From assembly GCF_001488575.1 (NCBI RefSeq), contig NZ_LN831302.1, positions 1,364,001-1,428,000 on the forward strand: DNA of 64,000 bases, written 5' to 3'. The stretch comes from Halobacterium hubeiense (GTDB lineage: Archaea; Halobacteriota; Halobacteria; Halobacteriales; Halobacteriaceae). The stretch's first letter is position 1; each line of letters starts with the position of its first letter. Below the pieces are notes generated by a model. That model was not told where the DNA came from and ran no database searches. It was given only the letters and a program-made list of their open reading frames with translations. Both the position numbers and the translations under genes were made by a program. Below are positions 49,464 to 58,316 of this stretch, piece by piece.

Positions 49464-50696
49464 TTACACCAAGTCGTCGAGTCGCGCGACGCCGAACGGG
49501 ACGAGCGCCTCGTCGGGGTGGAGGCCGCCGTGCATCCCCGCGAGGGACAGTTGTTCGGCTTCGTCCGCGTACCAGAGCCCGCCCTCGCGCGGGACCACCA
49601 CCAAATCGCCGCTGTTCCGTTCGAACGCCGGACCCGGCTCGCCCCGTCCCCACAGCCTCTCGGCGAGCGCTTCCTGTCTGGAGAGCACGAGTGCGTCGCA
49701 GTCGGAGAGGCAGGCTCGCGCGGCCTCCTCGTCGGTCACGCGCAGGTGGACGTTCCGGGGGCCGCCGAGCACGAGCGGTGTCCCCGAGCAGTCCGCGGGA
49801 ACGTACTCCAGCACGCCCGTCGCGTCGAGTTCGGTTCTGTCCGCGTCCCGAATCGGCACCTGCCCGTGGTCCGCGACCAGACAGACCGCCGTCTCCTCGG
49901 CCACGTCGTCGTCGAGCGTGCCGAGCGCACGTTCGAGCGCGTCGCAGACCGCCGCGACCTGCGCGCCGTACAGTTCGCTGTCCGGGCCGCGCTCGTGGGC
50001 GACCGCGTCGACAGTCGGGTAGTAGGCGTACGTGTACGACGGCGCGTCTGCCGACCGGAGCACGTCCCGGACGGCGAGCGCGAACTCGGTCGCCCGCTCG
50101 TAGTGGTGGGTGGTCGCGCCGACCAGTGCGCCGTCGTCGTACCCCGTCCCGTAGTCCGGTTCGACGACGTGCGAGTCGACGCCAGCCTGACCCAGACGGT
50201 CGTATATCGGGTCGCCGTCGAAGAGCTCGCCGGGACTGACCGAGACGTTGCCGTCGTCTTTCGCCGCGTACGGCAGCGTCTCGTAGACGGTGTCGCCCAC
50301 CGGGTCGTAGCCGTTCCAGCCGAGCAGCCCGTGTTCGACGGGATCGCGGCCAGTGTGCATCGTCGTCACGCAGGCGGCGGTCTCGGAGGGGTACGTCGAC
50401 GTGAGCGGCGTCACGCGGCCGGCGTCGACGAACGACCGGAGCAGCGACACGTCCCCGTGGACGCGCTCGAACTGCCGGAAGCCGAGTGCGTCGACGAACA
50501 GCACCAGCACGTGCTCCGCCCGACCGTCCACGCCGTCGAGCGCGCGGTCCGGGAGCGTCGCTCCGAGGTCCGCGTCCAGCATCGACGCTGCGGTCGCCGG
50601 CACCCGCGAGAAACAGAACCCGTCGTAGTCGGGGCGAACGAACCCCTCCGCGAGTTCGGTGGCAGCGAGCTCCCCGGCGAGGGCGGTATCGAGCAT
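49464..50696 (-). CDS. Alkaline phosphatase superfamily phosphodiesterase/phosphopentomutase-like protein
   Basis: A 410-aa metal-dependent hydrolase of the nucleotide pyrophosphatase/phosphodiesterase group. LFVDALGFRQFE carries the first metal Asp. STYPSETAACVTTMHTG provides the nucleophile Thr/Ser. YPTVDAVAHERG, ADHGQVPI and GGLHPDEAL supply the remaining Asp/His ligands. No signal peptide is present, so it should be cytoplasmic. The substrate is unknown. Confidence 0.88.
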   Translation of the reverse strand: MLDTALAGELAATELAEGFVRPDYDGFCFSRVPATAASMLDADLGATLPDRALDGVDGRAEHVLVLFVDALGFRQFERVHGDVSLLRSFVDAGRVTPLTSTYPSETAACVTTMHTGRDPVEHGLLGWNGYDPVGDTVYETLPYAAKDDGNVSVSPGELFDGDPIYDRLGQAGVDSHVVEPDYGTGYDDGALVGATTHHYERATEFALAVRDVLRSADAPSYTYAYYPTVDAVAHERGPDSELYGAQVAAVCDALERALGTLDDDVAEETAVCLVADHGQVPIRDADRTELDATGVLEYVPADCSGTPLVLGGPRNVHLRVTDEEAARACLSDCDALVLSRQEALAERLWGRGEPGPAFERNSGDLVVVPREGGLWYADEAEQLSLAGMHGGLHPDEALVPFGVARLDDLV

Positions 50697-50782
50697 ACCA
50701 CCGAATCTACCACACCCGTAGAAAACACCACTGGTCGTCTGCCACGTCCTCGCATACGCGGTCGAGGGCCCCGGACGGCCGA

Positions 50783-52066
50783 CTACCGCTCGACGGCGGC
50801 GCCGAGGTCGCCGAGCGCGTCGAAGAAGTCGGGGAAGGAGACGTCCACGTGCTCGCCGCCCTCGATGGTCGTCTCGCCGTCCGCGACGAGCGCGGCGACC
50901 GACAGCGCCATCACGATGCGGTGGTCGCCGCGGCCGTCCACGCGCGCCCCCGAGAGGTCGCTGTCGCCGCCGTGGACGACGAGTTCGTCCTGCCGTTCCT
51001 CGACGGCCGCCCCGAGTTTCGCGAGTTCTTCGGCCATCGCGGACACGCGGTCGGTCTCCTTGTAGCGGACGTGCTCGGCGTCCGTAATCGTGGTCGTGCC
51101 CTCGGCGGCCGCGCCCAGCACCGCGATGGTCGGCAGGAGGTCGGGGGTGTCAGCGACGCCCACCGTGATGCCGTCGAGGTCGCTGCGACCCACGACGATT
51201 TCGCCGTCGTCCTGCCGCCACTCGACGTCTGCGCCCATCTGCCGCAGGACGTCCACGATTGCGGCGTCGCCCTGCTCGCTGGGGTGGGCGCCCTCGACGA
51301 CGACCTCCTCGCCGCCCGCGAGCGCGCCCGCCGCCAGCAGGTACGACGCCGACGAGAAGTCCCCGGGGACCGCGTACTCGCCGTCCGCGGGCTCGTAGGT
51401 CTGCCCGCCCGGCACCCGGTAGCCGTTCTCGCGCTCCTCGGCGGTCACGCCGAACGACTCCAGCACGTCCAGCGTGATGTCGACGTACGGCGCGGACTTC
51501 AGCTCGGTCGTCAACTCGATTTCGACGCCCTCGTCGGTGAGCGCGCCCGCCATCAGCAGCGACGTGACGAACTGCGAGGAGACGTCGCCCGGCATCTCCA
51601 CGTGCCCGCCCTCGATGGGGCCGTCGACAATCAGGGGCGCCTGCCCGTTCCCGCGGGTCGAGCGCGCGCTCCCGCCGAGGTCCGCGATGGCGTCCAACAG
51701 CGGGCCCTGCGGCCGCGAGCGAAGTGACCGGTCGCCCGTGAGCACGGTCGTGCCGTCCGCGAGCGCGGCCGCACCGGAGACGAGTCGCATCGTCGTCCCG
51801 GAGTTCGCGCAGTCGATGACGTCCGCGGGGACGTCCGGCGCGCCACCGAACCCCGTAATCTCCCAGTCGGCCTGCACGCGCTCGGCGTCGCCGCCGAAGT
51901 GATCGACGGCGCGCGCGGTCGCCTTCGTGTCCGCGCTCACGAGCGGGTTCCGCACGAGCGCGCCCCCGGCGTACCCCGCCGCGAGGAGCGCGCGGTGCGT
52001 GTAGCTCTTCGACGGCGGGGCGCGAGCGGTTCCCGACACCCGGGAGTTCCCGACAGTGACGTCCAT
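50783..52066 (-). CDS. aroA: 3-phosphoshikimate 1-carboxyvinyltransferase (EPSP synthase)
   Basis: A 427-aa enzyme joining PEP to shikimate-3-phosphate. [15 protein letters not shown] (about 16-30) is the shikimate-binding lysine loop. [11 protein letters not shown] (residues 87-97) binds PEP, and DRSLRSRP carries the arginines. [15 protein letters not shown] lies near the C-terminus. The ATG at 52066 gives [12 protein letters not shown]. It supplies the substrate of aroC encoded 3.5 kb away. Confidence 0.96.
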   Translation of the reverse strand: MDVTVGNSRVSGTARAPPSKSYTHRALLAAGYAGGALVRNPLVSADTKATARAVDHFGGDAERVQADWEITGFGGAPDVPADVIDCANSGTTMRLVSGAAALADGTTVLTGDRSLRSRPQGPLLDAIADLGGSARSTRGNGQAPLIVDGPIEGGHVEMPGDVSSQFVTSLLMAGALTDEGVEIELTTELKSAPYVDITLDVLESFGVTAEERENGYRVPGGQTYEPADGEYAVPGDFSSASYLLAAGALAGGEEVVVEGAHPSEQGDAAIVDVLRQMGADVEWRQDDGEIVVGRSDLDGITVGVADTPDLLPTIAVLGAAAEGTTTITDAEHVRYKETDRVSAMAEELAKLGAAVEERQDELVVHGGDSDLSGARVDGRGDHRIVMALSVAALVADGETTIEGGEHVDVSFPDFFDALGDLGAAVER

Positions 52067-52115
52067 GGGCGAGGCGACGGCGGCGGCCGCCATCAGGGTT
52101 CCGACGCCGGCGACT

Positions 52116-52247
52116 ATGCACGGCAGTGAACGCCCACCACGACATCGACGTGACTTCCTGAAAGCCTCGGCGCTCACTCTGAACGGCCCCGCTATCCCGG
52201 CGACCACCGGAGCGGCGACTGATTCGCCGGCTGAAACTGGGTGGTAG
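52116..52247 (+). pseudogene. Orphan Tat signal peptide (remnant of a secreted protein)
   Basis: A 43-aa frame whose residues 10-22 read [13 protein letters not shown], a textbook twin-arginine signal, followed after 21 residues by a stop. The rest of a Tat substrate is missing, so this looks like the 5' stub of a deleted or decayed gene. Confidence 0.5.
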
Positions 52248-52290
52248 GCGAATCCGTATCTGAACACCGCCGACGGCCCGGTGCAAACAG

Positions 52291-52296
52291 TTATAG
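52291..52296 (+). promoter_or_regulatory. TATA-like box upstream of the USP-domain gene
   Basis: ttatag, preceded by A-rich aaacag, would start transcription near 52320, ahead of the ATG at 52409. It suggests the USP frame is still expressed or was until recently. Confidence 0.4.
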
Positions 52297-52408
52297 TGGC
52301 GAGCGACAACTATCACTCGAACTGTCTATCGCTCGTTGCGGGCGACAAAAGCCGTCGCCGGATTTCGTCCGGCGAGTAATCAAATCCCGCAGTCGCAACC
52401 CACGCGCA

Positions 52409-52996
52409 ATGCCAGAACTCCCCAACAAATCGCTGTCGGCCGCAGCCACTAGTGTTCAACCGAGCGACCCGAACGCCGTCGACACACCGCGACGCCACCT
52501 CAAACGACCGGTTGGCTATACTAGCGACGTAATCGTTCGCCAAGAGTTCGGCCTCACTGACGTTGCGGGCCTCGAGGACGTGACAATCGAGCATTACGGC
52601 CCTGGAACGAATCAGGCGATAAACTCACTGCTCGTCCCGGTAGCAGGCGGCCCCAACAGCCGTGCGGCTGTGGCGCTGGCGAGTAGTATCGCTTCGGAGT
52701 GGGGCGCCTCGATTACACTGCTGACAGTCATCTCGGAGGACACTACAGACGACCAGAGACGAGACGCTGGCCGACGGCTGGATACGTACACCGACGTCGT
52801 GACCGGCAGTACCGTCGAGACGGCCCTCGTTCGCAGCGACGATGTTGTCCCGACGATAGCAGCGGAAAGCGACACACACGAGCTCCTCGTGATTGGCGCG
52901 TCCGAGCGGTCACTGTTCGAGCGATTTTTCCGCGGGTCGGTTCCCAACGAGCTCAGGCAAGAAACACACGCACCGATATTCGTGGTCAGCCAATAG
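52409..52996 (+). CDS. Universal stress protein domain protein (possible transporter-tail remnant)
   Basis: A 195-aa protein. The USP fold occupies about residues 68-193 (NSLLVPVAGGPNSRAAVALA, then VIGASERSLFERFFRGSVP, the nucleotide-binding loop). Residues 1-65 are not USP-like. In-frame sequence continues upstream to 52241 without an ATG. The GxNQAxNSLLVPV style and FFRGSVPNEL are typical of the C-terminal USP of amino-acid permease fusions, so this may be the surviving tail of a larger transporter. Codon usage is less GC-rich than in neighbours, and the start codon is uncertain. Confidence 0.65.
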   Translation: MPELPNKSLSAAATSVQPSDPNAVDTPRRHLKRPVGYTSDVIVRQEFGLTDVAGLEDVTIEHYGPGTNQAINSLLVPVAGGPNSRAAVALASSIASEWGASITLLTVISEDTTDDQRRDAGRRLDTYTDVVTGSTVETALVRSDDVVPTIAAESDTHELLVIGASERSLFERFFRGSVPNELRQETHAPIFVVSQ

Positions 52997-53270
52997 GGCC
53001 GTTCCGAGGGAGTCTCACTGCTCCCGAACCGCCGGTGCGTCCCGGACGCACTCACCACACCGAAGCGACGCCTCGGTCGGTAACTCGGGGTGAGATACTC
53101 TCTCAGGGAGGATACGAGCCGATCGGGGCGCGGTGAGATCCGTCGAGTACCTCGCGATACTCAGTACGGGACGTTTCCCGGCAGTGTGTCGGTTCTCTGG
53201 TCTCTCGCTTTCCGGCTCGCGGATGGCCGGAGGCGGTAGGATTTTGCGGCGGCCGCGACGACTCCCCGGC

Positions 53271-54446
53271 ATGGACCGCGACTTCGCGCGCCTCGACGAG
53301 TTCCTCGACGAGCAGGGACTGGACGGGTACGCGTTCCACGACGACGGCTCGAACAGCGACCTCTACTACGTCACCGGCTTCGACGCTCCGGACCCGTACT
53401 TCGCCGTCTACACGCCCGAGGAGACCGCCGTGCTGGTCTCCTCGCTGGAGTACGGCCGCGCGAAACAGGAGAGTCGCGCGGACACGGTCAAGCGCCACGC
53501 CGACTACGACTACCGACAGAAGCACGCCGAGCACGGCGAACGCGAGGCGGAGGCGATGATGGCCGCGGAGTTCCTCGCAGACGTCGGCTGCGAGTCGCTG
53601 GCCGTCCAGGAGCGGTTCCCCGTGGGTGCCGCGGACCTGCTCCGCGAACAGGGCGTCTCCGTCGAGCCGGACGAGGACGGCGTCGTCACGGACGTGCGCG
53701 CGACGAAGACCGACGAGGAAGTCGAGCACGTGCGGACCGCCCAGGAGGCCAACGAGGCCGCGATGGCGCGCGCGGAGCAACTCATCAGGGGCGCCGACGT
53801 CGGCGAGGACGGCGTCCTCCGCCACGACGGCGACGCGCTCACCAGCGAGTTCGTCAAGCAGGAAATCGAAATCGAGTTGCTGCGGCACGGCTGCGCGCTC
53901 GACGAGACTATCGTCGCCTGCGGACGGGACGCCGCCGACCCCCACGACCGCGGGAGCGGGCCGCTGGAGGCGGGCGAGTTCGTCGTCGTGGACATCTTCC
54001 CGCGGGACAAGGCATCGAAGTACCACGCGGACATGACGCGGACGTTCCTCGTCGGCGAACCCACCGACACCCAACAGGAGTGGTACGACGTCACCCACGA
54101 GGCGATGCGGGCCGCGCTCGACGCCGTCGAACCCGGCGCGACCGGCGAGGACGTCAATCAGGCGGTCGTGGACGTCTACACCGACCACGGCTTCCCCACC
54201 GTCTACACGGACCCCGAGACCGAGACGGGGTTCATCCACTCGACGGGCCACGGCGTCGGCCTCGACGTCCACGAGCAGCCGTCGCTCTCGCAGGGCGGCG
54301 AGGAACTGCGCCCCGGCCACGTCATCACCATCGAACCCGGGCTCTACGACCCCGAGGTGGGCGGCGTCCGCATCGAGGACATCGTCGTCGTCACCGAGGA
54401 CGGCTACGAGAATCTGACGGACTACGAGATTTCGCTCGCGGCGTGA
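53271..54446 (+). CDS. pepQ: M24 family peptidase (Xaa-Pro dipeptidase-like)
   Basis: A 391-aa two-domain peptidase. The creatinase-like N-terminal domain (about 1-130) precedes a pita-bread domain with the five metal ligands in order: Asp (VVVDIFP), Asp (HADMTRT), His (STGHGVGLDVHE), Glu (TIEPGLY), Glu (VRIEDIVVV). It cleaves Xaa-Pro bonds during peptide recycling. The ATG at 53271 follows a 270-nt interval with no convincing gene; the longer frame from 53133 is not supported. Confidence 0.92.
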   Translation: MDRDFARLDEFLDEQGLDGYAFHDDGSNSDLYYVTGFDAPDPYFAVYTPEETAVLVSSLEYGRAKQESRADTVKRHADYDYRQKHAEHGEREAEAMMAAEFLADVGCESLAVQERFPVGAADLLREQGVSVEPDEDGVVTDVRATKTDEEVEHVRTAQEANEAAMARAEQLIRGADVGEDGVLRHDGDALTSEFVKQEIEIELLRHGCALDETIVACGRDAADPHDRGSGPLEAGEFVVVDIFPRDKASKYHADMTRTFLVGEPTDTQQEWYDVTHEAMRAALDAVEPGATGEDVNQAVVDVYTDHGFPTVYTDPETETGFIHSTGHGVGLDVHEQPSLSQGGEELRPGHVITIEPGLYDPEVGGVRIEDIVVVTEDGYENLTDYEISLAA

Positions 54447-54447
54447 C

Positions 54448-55407
54448 CTACTCGCGCTCGCGCTCGCCGGGCGTCGGGCGCTCGCTGGCCAGCCGAATCG
54501 AGTAGTTCACCAGCGACTCCATGCGGTCCAGCGACTCCATCGCGGACGCCAACTCCGGGCTGTCGCCGCCGGCCGCGCGCGCCGCCTCTAAGTCCTCTCG
54601 GAGCACGTCGATTGACTCCAGCAGGTCCGAGGACAGCAGGTTCGTCAGCTCGATGAGGTGGTCGCCGCGCTGGGCGTCCTCGTCGTCGACGACCGTCCGG
54701 AAGTGCACGGAGAGCCCGTCTTCGGAGGGGAACGCCCGCACCTCGAAGGTCTTCTCTAGGGGTCGGAAGTGCTCGCGGAACGTCACCGGCTCCTGGGCGG
54801 CCATCGCTCGGTGGTACTCCGTGTAGAAGTCCGTGCCGACCGCGCCCGGGAACGCGTCCCAGACGTTCTCCCCGATGACGTCGTCGGCGTCCACCTCCAG
54901 GATCTCCTCGGCGGCGCTGTTGACGTACGTGAACCGCCAGTCGCGGTCGAGCGCGAAGAAGCCGTCCGTGATGCGCTCGTAGACGTTCCGCGCGAGGTCG
55001 TTCAGCATCGCGACGTCCTGCTCGGCGCGGTAGGACGCAGCGGCGTCGTGGCACGCCTCGGCCAGCGCGCCCAGCGGGTCGGCCTCCTCGTCGTCGCGGA
55101 CGTAGTCGGTGACGTCCAGCGAGATGGCGTCGCTGGCTATCGAGTCGGCGTCCGCCGTCTCGTAGACGACCACCGGGACCGCGGGGTCAGTGTCGCGCAC
55201 GAGCCGCAGGAGCCGCAGGCCGTCCGTCCCGTCGGCCGCGTGTGCGACGGCGATGCAATCGACGGCCTGCTCGGAGAGCACGTCGAGAGCGTCGGCCGCG
55301 GAGGAGAGCGCGGTCACTGTCAGCGGCGCGTGCTCGGGGAGCGCGCGCTCGGCCGCCGCGCGCGTCCGCTGGTGCGCGCTGACGAACAGGACGTTCAGTT
55401 CACCCAT
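54448..55407 (-). CDS. Pseudo-receiver/PAS signalling protein
   Basis: A 319-aa protein. The N-terminal domain (about 3-115) folds like a receiver (NVLFVSAHQRT, VPVVVYETAD), but the phosphoacceptor position reads VDCIAVAH, with Ala where Asp is expected, so it cannot be phosphorylated normally. The PAS domain (about 135-240: DGFFALDRDWRFTYVN) is intact. The C-terminal 70 residues form helices like a truncated HisKA without a catalytic domain or H-box. It is the third gene of the kinase-HalX operon. Confidence 0.85.
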   Translation of the reverse strand: MGELNVLFVSAHQRTRAAAERALPEHAPLTVTALSSAADALDVLSEQAVDCIAVAHAADGTDGLRLLRLVRDTDPAVPVVVYETADADSIASDAISLDVTDYVRDDEEADPLGALAEACHDAAASYRAEQDVAMLNDLARNVYERITDGFFALDRDWRFTYVNSAAEEILEVDADDVIGENVWDAFPGAVGTDFYTEYHRAMAAQEPVTFREHFRPLEKTFEVRAFPSEDGLSVHFRTVVDDEDAQRGDHLIELTNLLSSDLLESIDVLREDLEAARAAGGDSPELASAMESLDRMESLVNYSIRLASERPTPGERERE

Positions 55408-55443
55408 GACGGGGGTTCGTCGGCTTGTAGGGCCGCCCGCGGG

Positions 55444-56028
55444 TTAGTCACTTGTGGCTTCGTCGCGGGTCTGGAGGTCGTGGAACACCGCGAGGAAGTC
55501 CTCGTCGTCGAGGTCGGCGACGCGCTGGTCGAGCTCCGAGCGGAGCTCGCGGATGTCCTCGCAGAGCTTCTGGTAGCGGTCGTCGCCCGCGAGCTCGGCG
55601 TCGGTCTTGGTCGTCTCGATGGTCGCTCGCTTGGACGCCAGCGCGAAGTACCGCTGGACCTCCTCGTTGTACAGCGAGCGCGCGAGCAGCTGCTTGACGA
55701 GCGCCTCCAGCTCGTCGCGCTCGACGGGCTTGACGACGTACGAGTCGAAGCCGAGTTCGAGCGTGTCGAAGTCGGGGTCGACGGCGGTCACCATCGCGAC
55801 CTGACAGTCGAGGCCGCGCTCGCGGATGGTGTCGAGGACGTCGTCGCCGGAGCGCTCGGGGAGCCGGCGGTCCAGCAGGACGACGTCGACTGCCTCGTCG
55901 AGTTCCTCGAGCGCGTCCGCGGCGCTGTACGCCGTTCGCACGTCGTAGCTGTCCGCCAGCCAGTCGGCGAACAGGTCCGCGAGTTCGCGCTCGTCCTCGA
56001 CGACGAGCACCGTCGCCGGTTCGGGCAT
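55444..56028 (-). CDS. HalX-domain response regulator
   Basis: A 194-aa protein. The receiver domain (about 5-120) has the acidic pair ED (11-12), phosphoacceptor D53 (VVLLDRRLPERSG) and the VVKPVERDEL switch. The HalX domain (about 130-190, RYFALASKRATIETTKTD) is a halophile-specific output or oligomerisation module of unknown action. It lies 54 nt downstream of the kinase and 36 nt before the pseudo-receiver gene. Confidence 0.9.
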   Translation of the reverse strand: MPEPATVLVVEDERELADLFADWLADSYDVRTAYSAADALEELDEAVDVVLLDRRLPERSGDDVLDTIRERGLDCQVAMVTAVDPDFDTLELGFDSYVVKPVERDELEALVKQLLARSLYNEEVQRYFALASKRATIETTKTDAELAGDDRYQKLCEDIRELRSELDQRVADLDDEDFLAVFHDLQTRDEATSD

Positions 56029-56082
56029 CTCTGTCTGACCAAGTTCGTCGGTTCGGTTAACTCTTTCCCGCCGTGTCCCGGG

Positions 56083-57450
56083 TCAGTCCGCCGACGGCAG
56101 GCGGATGCACACGGTGTTCTCGTCGGGCACGGCGACCGTGGCGCCGCAGTGGCGGGCGAGCCAGTAGACCGTCCACAGCCCGATGCCGGAGCCGTGCTGG
56201 AGGGACTCCTCGGTGACGCCGGCGAGCGCGCGGCGCTCGTGCTCGGGAATTCCGGGGCCGTTGTCGGACACGCGGACGTCCACGAGGTCGTCGCCGTCGG
56301 CCGCGAGGGTCACGCGGGGCGGGTCGCTGTCGTTGTGCTCGACGGCGTTCGTCAGGAGTTCGCGGACCGCCAGCCGGAGCCGGGCGTCGACCTCGGCGTT
56401 CGCATCGACGGCGGCCTCGAAGACGGCCTCGGGGTGTTGAGAGCGGGCGCGCTGGAGTTCCGCGTCGAGGAGGTCGTCGAGGGGCGCGGTGTTCGCGTCG
56501 TCCTCCCCGAGCACGCGCTCGACGACGCGGGCCTTCTCGCTGACCGCTAGCAGGTCTTCGGCCGCGGACACGATGCTCTCGATGTCCGCGTCGTCGTGGC
56601 GCTCGGCGAACCGCTCGGCCCGCCCGAGCACGACGTTCAGGGAGTTCCGGACGTTGTGCCGGAGGACGCGGTTCAGCACGCGCAGGCGCTGGTCGCGCTC
56701 CTCGCGGGTGGTGACGTCACGCGCCACGAGGACGTAGCCGCCGTCGCCCAGCGACGTCATCGACAGCTCCTGTGGGTACGTGCGGCTGTCCTCGCGGCGC
56801 GCGAGCACTTGCCCGTGCCAGTGGTCGTCGCTGTCCCCGTTGGCGTCCAGCTCCTCGAAAACATCTCGGAGGCGGTCCTCGGCGCTCTCCGGGTAGTACT
56901 CGCGCCAGTGCGTGCCGGCGACGCCGCCGTCGGTCCGGTACTCCTCGCGGAAGGCGTCGTTGGCGTAGACGACGCGCCGGTCGGCGTCGAGGACCGCGAC
57001 GCCGTCCATCGCGGCGTCGAGCGCGCGCTTGAGCCGGACCTGGACGCGGGAGCGGTGGCGCGCCCGCTCGCTGTACGTCCCCGCGACGGCGGCGCCGAGC
57101 GCCCCGACGCTCGTGTGCTGGACGAACACGTGATCGACCGTCGTCCCGTCGCCGTACCCGCCGACGAACATCGTCCAGAGGCTGAGCGCGAGGACGCCGC
57201 CCGCGCCGCCGACCGCCCACGCGGCGACGGTCGTGGCGCGCGCCCGGTCCCGCCCGAGGTACCGGAACCACACGCCGTACGCCAGCAGCGCGACCGACGG
57301 CCCCACGGTGGTCGCGACGACGACCGGCTGGTGGTGCCCGTGGTCCCCGAAGTGAGCGACAGCAGCCGCCGTGAGCACCGCTCCGAGGCCCGCGACGAGC
57401 CAGTCGAGGGCGGATTGCTCGCTCGGTTCGCTGGCGTCTAACTGCGGCAC
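56083..57450 (-). CDS. Membrane-bound PAS sensor histidine kinase
   Basis: A 455-aa kinase. Four hydrophobic helices (about 17-37, 43-62, 73-97, 112-125) form an N-terminal membrane sensor. A PAS domain (about 140-245: DGVAVLDADRRVVYAND) follows. The DHp helix contains VLRHNVRNSLNVVLGRAERF (His about 266), the halophile-typical HNVRN box. HATPase has ELLTNAVEHN, DNGPGIPEHE and GSGIGLWTV. It is the first gene of a three-gene operon whose likely phosphate acceptor is the HalX protein. Confidence 0.9.
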   Translation of the reverse strand: MPQLDASEPSEQSALDWLVAGLGAVLTAAAVAHFGDHGHHQPVVVATTVGPSVALLAYGVWFRYLGRDRARATTVAAWAVGGAGGVLALSLWTMFVGGYGDGTTVDHVFVQHTSVGALGAAVAGTYSERARHRSRVQVRLKRALDAAMDGVAVLDADRRVVYANDAFREEYRTDGGVAGTHWREYYPESAEDRLRDVFEELDANGDSDDHWHGQVLARREDSRTYPQELSMTSLGDGGYVLVARDVTTREERDQRLRVLNRVLRHNVRNSLNVVLGRAERFAERHDDADIESIVSAAEDLLAVSEKARVVERVLGEDDANTAPLDDLLDAELQRARSQHPEAVFEAAVDANAEVDARLRLAVRELLTNAVEHNDSDPPRVTLAADGDDLVDVRVSDNGPGIPEHERRALAGVTEESLQHGSGIGLWTVYWLARHCGATVAVPDENTVCIRLPSAD

Positions 57451-57584
57451 GGGCGACCGGAACCCGTGGGGGCATAAAAATCCACGCGTCGAATTATCAG
57501 CGGCGGAAATCGGGGCGGTTCGGCGCCGCTGCGCGGGCGGCGTGAACGAACTGCTTTTGCCGGGGCGGCCGCTATCGGAATCCG

Positions 57585-58316
57585 ATGGACGTACTCGTGG
57601 TGGGGGCCGGCGACGTCGGCCGCTGGTTCGCGGAGCTGGTCGACGCGCCGGTGACGTTCACCGACGTGGACGCCGAGCGCGCGAGAGCGGCCGCGACGGA
57701 GCTCGACCGCCGAGCGGCGGCCGTCCCGCTGGACACCGAGGAGTCGTTCGGTATCGTCGCCGTCGCCGTGCCGATGGGGGCGGCCGTCGACGCCATCGAG
57801 CGCCACGCCGGCCGCGCCGAGCAGGCGGTCGTGGACTTCACCGGCGAGATGCGCGCGCCGCTTTCAGCGATGGCGGAGACGGCGCCCGCCCGCGAGCGCG
57901 TGAGCTTCCACCCGCTGTTCGCGCCCGAACACGCGCCGGGCCGCATCGCGGTCGCGGAGAGCGCGCCCGGGCCGGCGACCGACCGCGTGCGCGAGTGGCT
58001 CGACGCCGCTGGCAACGACCTCGTGGACGTCGGCGCGGCCGAGCACGACGACGCGATGGGGACGATTCAGGGGCGGGCGCACGCCGCCGTGCTGGCGTTC
58101 GCGCTCGCGGCCGACGACGTGCCCGAGGAACTCGCCACGCCGGTCTACGAGGACCTCGCGGCGCTCGCCGAGCGCGTGACCGGCGGGAACGCACGCGTGT
58201 ACGCCGACATTCAGGACGCCTTCGGCGGCGCGGACGACGTGGCCGCGGCCGCACAGCGGCTCGCCGACGCCGACCGCGAGGCCTTCGAGGAGGTGTACGA
58301 GGATGCCGGTCGATAG
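57585..58316 (+). CDS. tyrA: Prephenate dehydrogenase
   Basis: A 243-aa NAD(P)-dependent enzyme of tyrosine synthesis. The Rossmann motif is GAGDVGRWFAEL (about 7-18). Then VVDFTGEMRAPLSAM and RVSFHPLFAPEHAPGR follow, with the catalytic His and the Arg-rich prephenate site. It is shorter than bacterial TyrA and lacks an ACT domain, as in other halophiles. Its last 14 nt overlap the Rsm22-like gene. The T/A-containing tgcttttgc about 30 nt upstream is a possible promoter. Confidence 0.9.
   Translation: MDVLVVGAGDVGRWFAELVDAPVTFTDVDAERARAAATELDRRAAAVPLDTEESFGIVAVAVPMGAAVDAIERHAGRAEQAVVDFTGEMRAPLSAMAETAPARERVSFHPLFAPEHAPGRIAVAESAPGPATDRVREWLDAAGNDLVDVGAAEHDDAMGTIQGRAHAAVLAFALAADDVPEELATPVYEDLAALAERVTGGNARVYADIQDAFGGADDVAAAAQRLADADREAFEEVYEDAGR

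Larger units (their letters stand above)
52067..52408. other. Compositionally distinct interval with gene remnants
   Basis: About 340 nt between aroA and the USP-domain gene, lower in GC than the surroundings. It contains an orphan Tat signal peptide (52116-52247) and a TATA-like box at 52291, nothing else recognisable. Confidence 0.5.

Noticed and set aside
47862-51065. 1067-aa plus-strand frame spanning several genes
   Set aside because: Arg-rich frame-shifted reading of the Moco and DUF2249 genes and antisense to the phosphodiesterase and aroA; not a protein.
53015-53272. 85-aa minus-strand frame with a CGEC motif
   Set aside because: No second zinc knuckle, Arg/Pro-rich start, and it covers the promoter region of the M24 peptidase; the motif alone is not enough.
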